Below are positions 60,580 to 64,000 of a stretch of DNA of 64,000 bases, piece after piece. Location: the NCBI RefSeq assembly GCF_000235365.1, contig NC_016453.1:682001-746000 (forward strand). Reading direction: 5' to 3'. This stretch comes from Eremothecium cymbalariae DBVPG#7215 (Eukaryota; Ascomycota; Saccharomycetes; Saccharomycetales; Saccharomycetaceae). The notes beneath the pieces are model-generated. The model was not told where the DNA came from. It did no database searches and saw only the letters and a list, made by a program, of their open reading frames with translations. Every line of letters begins with the position of its first letter. The first letter of the stretch is position 1. The translations under genes and the position numbers were made by a program.

Positions 60580-61476
60580 AGTATGGGCACCCTATTTTCC
60601 ATCACTGGTAGTGATATAATATTCTTTGTCCTTTCAACTATCTTTATTTAGTTCCGTATCCTGGAGCAAACGAACTTTTTTTTAGGTGATATTTTATGAA
60701 GGCGAAATGACCTTATATCATTAACACGTATGCCCCTCCGTTATACATAACATACAGTCGACACCTTGTGTGTTTGCTATATTCCATCTGTGGCAGATCA
60801 ACAGTCTTTTAGCACTAGATGTAATTAATTGACACTATTATTTAAACAACAACCATGAATATCAGTAAGTTGCCAGCCCATACCTCATACCCCCCTCATA
60901 TTGCGAGGGACAATTGGTACTTGCCTGTCTACTATTCCCCATTATACAAAATCTTGCATTTTGATATGCTTTGTGTTATATAAAACTATAGAAATTCCAT
61001 AGGCGCTGATCGATAAACCCCCCTTGTCATTGGGTGGTTCTGGCCTCTCCAAGTCGCTATAAGACTTCAGCTGAAACATTAATACTGCATATTACAACTA
61101 ATACGCAGTATTAGCGTTAGAACTACCATTTACACTTTCGGCAAAGCCTCTCAAAACATAAAATACCATGACGTGGTGTTGGCTTTTCCAAGTTGCCGCT
61201 TTTTCTGAGAAGAAGTCGCAGGTTCTAAAAAAGGAAAGCCTTTAATATCCAAGAACAAACAGCTTAGAACCATTCCATTTTTACTTCTTAAAACTAGTTG
61301 AGGTTGTTCATAGAAAGCTAAATGTAGACACAGATCCAATTTTCCACTGCTTGAAGCGCCATTATTTTGATATCTTAATTTGTGATCTCTGGAAGTCTTT
61401 TAGTGTGCCAATATAATTAGGGTATCCCGCAGAGCAGTTTTTTCTATGGATCAGTTGCAAATAATTACAACCCAAC
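60580..61476. other. Intergenic, NST1 to RHO2
   Basis: No supported gene in 897 bp. An ATG at 60855 opens 42 codons and is followed at 60865 by GTAAGT, but no good acceptor gives a recognisable protein. The stretch is long for a tandem yeast pair, so a non-coding RNA is possible but not shown. Confidence 0.45.
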
Positions 61477-62046
61477 ATGACTTCCAACGTGGTTAGAAGG
61501 AAACTTGTGATCATAGGTGATGGTGCATGTGGTAAGACATCTCTTCTGCATGTATTCACTCTTGGGAAATTTCCTGAAGAGTATCAGCCCACGATATTTG
61601 AGAATTATGTGACAGATTGTCGGGTTGATGGTATACGGGTTCAATTAGCTCTATGGGATACTGCAGGTCAGGAAGAATACGAAAGGCTAAGGCCTATGTC
61701 ATATTCCAAGGCAGACATAATACTCATTGGCTTCGCTATCGATGACGCCGAATCTTTACTAAATGCAAGAGAAAAATGGACTGTCGAGGCATTGCGATAT
61801 TGTCCAAGTGCACCTATCATCCTCGTTGGTCTTAAGAAAGACTTGCGAAAGTCTAACAGCATCGACCGAGCTGAAATGGTCAACTTATCGCAGGCGCAAG
61901 AGGTAGCTAAAGCAATCGGTGCTAAAAAATACATGGAGTGTAGCGCACTTACTGGTGAGGGAGTTGATGATGTGTTTGAATTGGCTACTCGAACAAGTCT
62001 GCTGGTGAATAGAGATCCTGGGAACTTTTGTTGCGCCATTTTTTAA
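61477..62046 (+). CDS. RHO2: RHO2, Rho-family small GTPase
   Basis: The 189-residue protein matches S. cerevisiae Rho2 (YNL090W, 192 residues) closely: VRRKLVIIGDGACGKTSLL (P-loop Gly14-Thr21), effector PTIFENYV, the shared [42 protein letters not shown] and the conserved AIGAKKYMECSALTGEGVDDVFE. The C-terminus is CCAIF, a CAAX box with Phe in the last position where S. cerevisiae has Leu, preceded by a possible palmitoylation cysteine. Rho2 works beside Rho1 in cell-wall integrity and actin polarity. NST1-RHO2-TOP2 follow the S. cerevisiae order. Confidence 0.95.
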   Translation: MTSNVVRRKLVIIGDGACGKTSLLHVFTLGKFPEEYQPTIFENYVTDCRVDGIRVQLALWDTAGQEEYERLRPMSYSKADIILIGFAIDDAESLLNAREKWTVEALRYCPSAPIILVGLKKDLRKSNSIDRAEMVNLSQAQEVAKAIGAKKYMECSALTGEGVDDVFELATRTSLLVNRDPGNFCCAIF

Positions 62047-62464
62047 AACAGTACCCAAAAAAAATACAACCTATAGTTTTATCTTTTTTTACAGCTTCCC
62101 AAACTTTGTTGGTCTTTTCAGAGCATCTCTTCCTCCTAACAGCCTGATTTTAAAATCATATGTCCGTACTACTGCAAGTTCGCTAATACCATGTTACCCA
62201 TTAATTACATTATATATATGCATATAAATATATATTCATAAAGTTAGAATAGTTCGCCCTAATATTATAATTCATATTCCATTAGTTTTTGATTCTCACT
62301 CTATGCGCTGTTGTTACCTTACTGTTTCATCTACTCTATAAGTACGGCTTTTGTTCATTTGGATAGAACAAAGATTATCTAATTATTCTCATTATATTGT
62401 CCATTTAGGTGAGCAGCCATTGAATTTTCGGGACTGTCAAAAACCGCAGGTTCGAGAAAAATAA
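62047..62464. other. Intergenic, RHO2 to tRNA-Asn
   Basis: No gene in 418 bp. It is AT-rich, with a near-palindromic TATATATGCATATA element around 62211-62236. Confidence 0.5.
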
Positions 62465-62538
62465 CGACCTCGGTGAGGATTGAACTCACGATCTTGCGAT
62501 TAACAGTCGCACGCCTTAACCAGCTTGGCCACGAAGTC
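62465..62538 (-). tRNA. tRNA-Asn (anticodon GUU)
   Basis: The minus-strand sequence folds as a complete tRNA without intron: acceptor GACTTCG pairs with CGAGGTC (one G-U pair), D-arm GGCCAAGCTGGTTAAGGC, anticodon stem TGCGA/TCGCA with loop CTGTTAA, and T-arm GTGAGTTCAATCCTCAC. The discriminator base is G. The anticodon GTT occupies 62504-62502. It is nearly the same as S. cerevisiae tRNA-Asn. Internal A and B boxes for TFIIIC lie in the D- and T-arms. It is transcribed away from TOP2, 144 bp upstream of the first TOP2 ATG. Confidence 0.96.
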
Positions 62539-62630
62539 GGATTTGTAGAGTGTATCCTTTAAACTAGTGAATATATTGCAGTAATTTTGTCAGGTGAGTT
62601 GATATTAATATGATGTTGTAAAAAGATATC

Positions 62631-62636
62631 ACGCGT
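62631..62636. promoter_or_regulatory. MCB element (ACGCGT) upstream of TOP2
   Basis: ACGCGT is the MluI cell-cycle box bound by MBF at the G1/S transition. It lies 47 bp before the first TOP2 ATG and 143 bp before the second. The second distance is more typical of a yeast promoter element. Confidence 0.45.
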
Positions 62637-62682
62637 TTGTTTATAAAAACAAATCATCGAACGCATTTGAGAAAAGGTTAGA

Positions 62683-64000
62683 ATGGTACTCCTTAGGAGG
62701 ATAGTTGGAAGTGTTTTCTATAATAATTGTCGCGGGAAGAAGCTCAGGCATAACCATTGGAGGTTTTGTCGAAGCATTATGACTAAGGAAAAAGATGCAT
62801 CGGAAATATACCAAAAAATCAGTCAATTAGAGCATATATTAAAGAGGCCAGATACTTATATCGGGTCTGTGGAGAGTCAGGATTCGCGTCAATGGATACA
62901 TGATGAGGATAAGGATTGTATGATTGAAAAGGAAGTGAATATTGTACCCGGGTTGTTTAAAATATTTGATGAGATTTTGGTAAATGCGGCAGATAATAAG
63001 GTTCGTGATCCTTCGATGAAGAAGATTGAAGTGAAGATAAATCGGGAAGAGAATAGTATTGAGATTAAGAATGATGGTAACGGTATTCCTATTGAGGTGC
63101 ATTCTAAGGAGGGTATATATATTCCAGAATTAATATTTGGGCATTTATTGACTTCGTCGAACTACGATGATGAAGAGAAGAAGGTTACGGGTGGTAGGAA
63201 CGGGTATGGTGCTAAGTTGTGTAACATATTTTCCACTGAATTCGCAGTAGAGACGGCAGATCCAAAACGGGGCCAGAAATATTCTCAAAAGTGGGAGAAT
63301 AATATGAATGTCTGCAAACCTCCCAAGATCACATCTTATAAGAATGGGCCTTCGTATACCAAGGTTTCTTTCAAGCCTGATTTGAAAAGGTTTGGTATGG
63401 AATCGTTGGACGAGGATACTATTGGTGTGATGCGGCGGCGTGTTTATGATATTAATGGGTCAGTTCGTGATGTCAACGTTTATCTTAATGGTAAAAACTT
63501 GAAGATGAAGAGTTTTAAAAATTACATAGAATTGTATTTGAAATCGCTAGAAAAAAAAAGCTGTTGGATGAAGGAGCTAGTCCAGATGAGGTGGGTGAGA
63601 AGATAAGTACACCAACTGTCTTGTATGAAAAGATGAACAGTAGATGGGAAATTGGTTTTTCTGTATCTGATATTTCATTCCAGCAAATTTCCTTTGTCAA
63701 TTCCATAGCTACTACCAATGGAGGTACACATGTGAACTATGTTACTGATCAAATTGTCAAGAAGGTTTCGGAAACGTTGAGCAAAAAGGGTAAAGGTGTT
63801 AAGCCGTTTCAAATTAAGAATAATATTTTTATTTTTATCAACTGTTTGATTGAAAATCCTGCCTTTACATCGCAGACGAAGGAACAGTTGACGACAAGGG
63901 TTCGGGATTTTGGATCTAAATGTGATATTAGTGGTGAATTCATAAACAAAATAATGAAGACTGAGTTGGCTACTAAGATTTTAGAAATTGCTGATGAGAA
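62683..64000 (+). CDS. TOP2: TOP2, DNA topoisomerase II (3' end outside window); one apparent frameshift, two possible starts
   Basis: The conserved protein begins at the second ATG (62779, MTKEKDASEIYQKISQLEHI), matching S. cerevisiae Top2. The first ATG (62683) adds 32 basic residues. The GHKL ATPase domain shows DEILVNAADNK, NDGNGIPIEVH and GGRNGYGAKLCNIFS. As written, the frame breaks after LKSLEKK at a 9-A run (63551-63559) and stops at 63604-63606. One extra A continues it as KLLDEGASPDEVGEK, then the transducer region SDISFQQISFVNSIATT and TSQTKEQLTTRVRDFGS, open to the window edge. The enzyme passes one duplex through another to decatenate chromosomes. Orthologue YNL088W. Confidence 0.95.

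Noticed and set aside
60855..61108. Two-exon micro-gene with GTAAGT donor
   Set aside because: The candidate branch site is too close to the acceptor and the product is about 20 residues, so I did not annotate it as a gene.
1..64000. Transposons, retrotransposon LTRs, CRISPR arrays, viral genes
   Set aside because: No integrase, transposase, reverse transcriptase, LTR pair or spaced repeat array was seen.

Overview
This is nuclear chromosomal DNA of a budding yeast in the family Saccharomycetaceae. It holds 34 protein-coding genes (the first and last cut by the window edges) and one tRNA gene. Almost every gene has a recognisable Saccharomyces cerevisiae orthologue. Introns are rare, sit at the 5' end of genes, and use GTATGT donors with TACTAAC/TACTAAT branch sites. 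Genes that are duplicated in S. cerevisiae occur once here: RAS1/RAS2, RPS7A/B, VPS21/YPT53 and ECM3/YNL095C. Genes from two S. cerevisiae chromosome arms, XIV-left (YNL099C to YNL088W) and XV-right (YOR104W to YOR087W), alternate along one stretch. That interleaving is expected of a lineage that did not undergo the whole-genome duplication (a Kluyveromyces-, Lachancea- or Eremothecium-like yeast). I cannot name the species.

Layout. Positions 1-6543 hold the end of a DUF1/WDR48-like gene, RPB5, RIB7, SPP381, a secreted CREG-like gene not expected in S. cerevisiae, MPD2 and APD1 (mixed YOL087-088 and YBR151-154 synteny). Positions 7275-17455 hold CSR1, CTF3, NAM2 and SMC6, in the same order and orientation as YLR380W-YLR383W. 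USO1 (17527-21627) is followed by a 1.2-kb gene-free stretch that marks a change of synteny block. From 22817 to the end lie PIN2, OCA1, OST2, RAS, PHO23, CRC1, KTR1, NUP1, RPS7, RKI1, ARF3, CMR2, ECM3, APP1, TMA46, PTC5, VPS21, YVC1, NST1, RHO2, tRNA-Asn(GUU) and TOP2.

The genes are independently transcribed housekeeping functions, arranged as divergent and convergent pairs and not as an operon-like system. I found no convincing new multi-gene system, mobile element or CRISPR array. The most useful observations are: (1) three otherwise intact genes (NUP1, ECM3, TOP2) are each broken by what looks like one missing base in a homopolymer, most simply a sequence or assembly error; (2) the RAS gene has a 12-nt first exon and a 200-nt intron; (3) TOP2 has an upstream in-frame ATG giving a basic, acid-free N-terminal extension that resembles a mitochondrial presequence; (4) there are unusually long perfect palindromes, including a 30-bp inverted repeat with a 4-nt loop, a 28-bp palindrome inside KTR1 and a GC-rich hairpin island upstream of RPS7; (5) MPD2 ends in the ER-retrieval variant DDEL.
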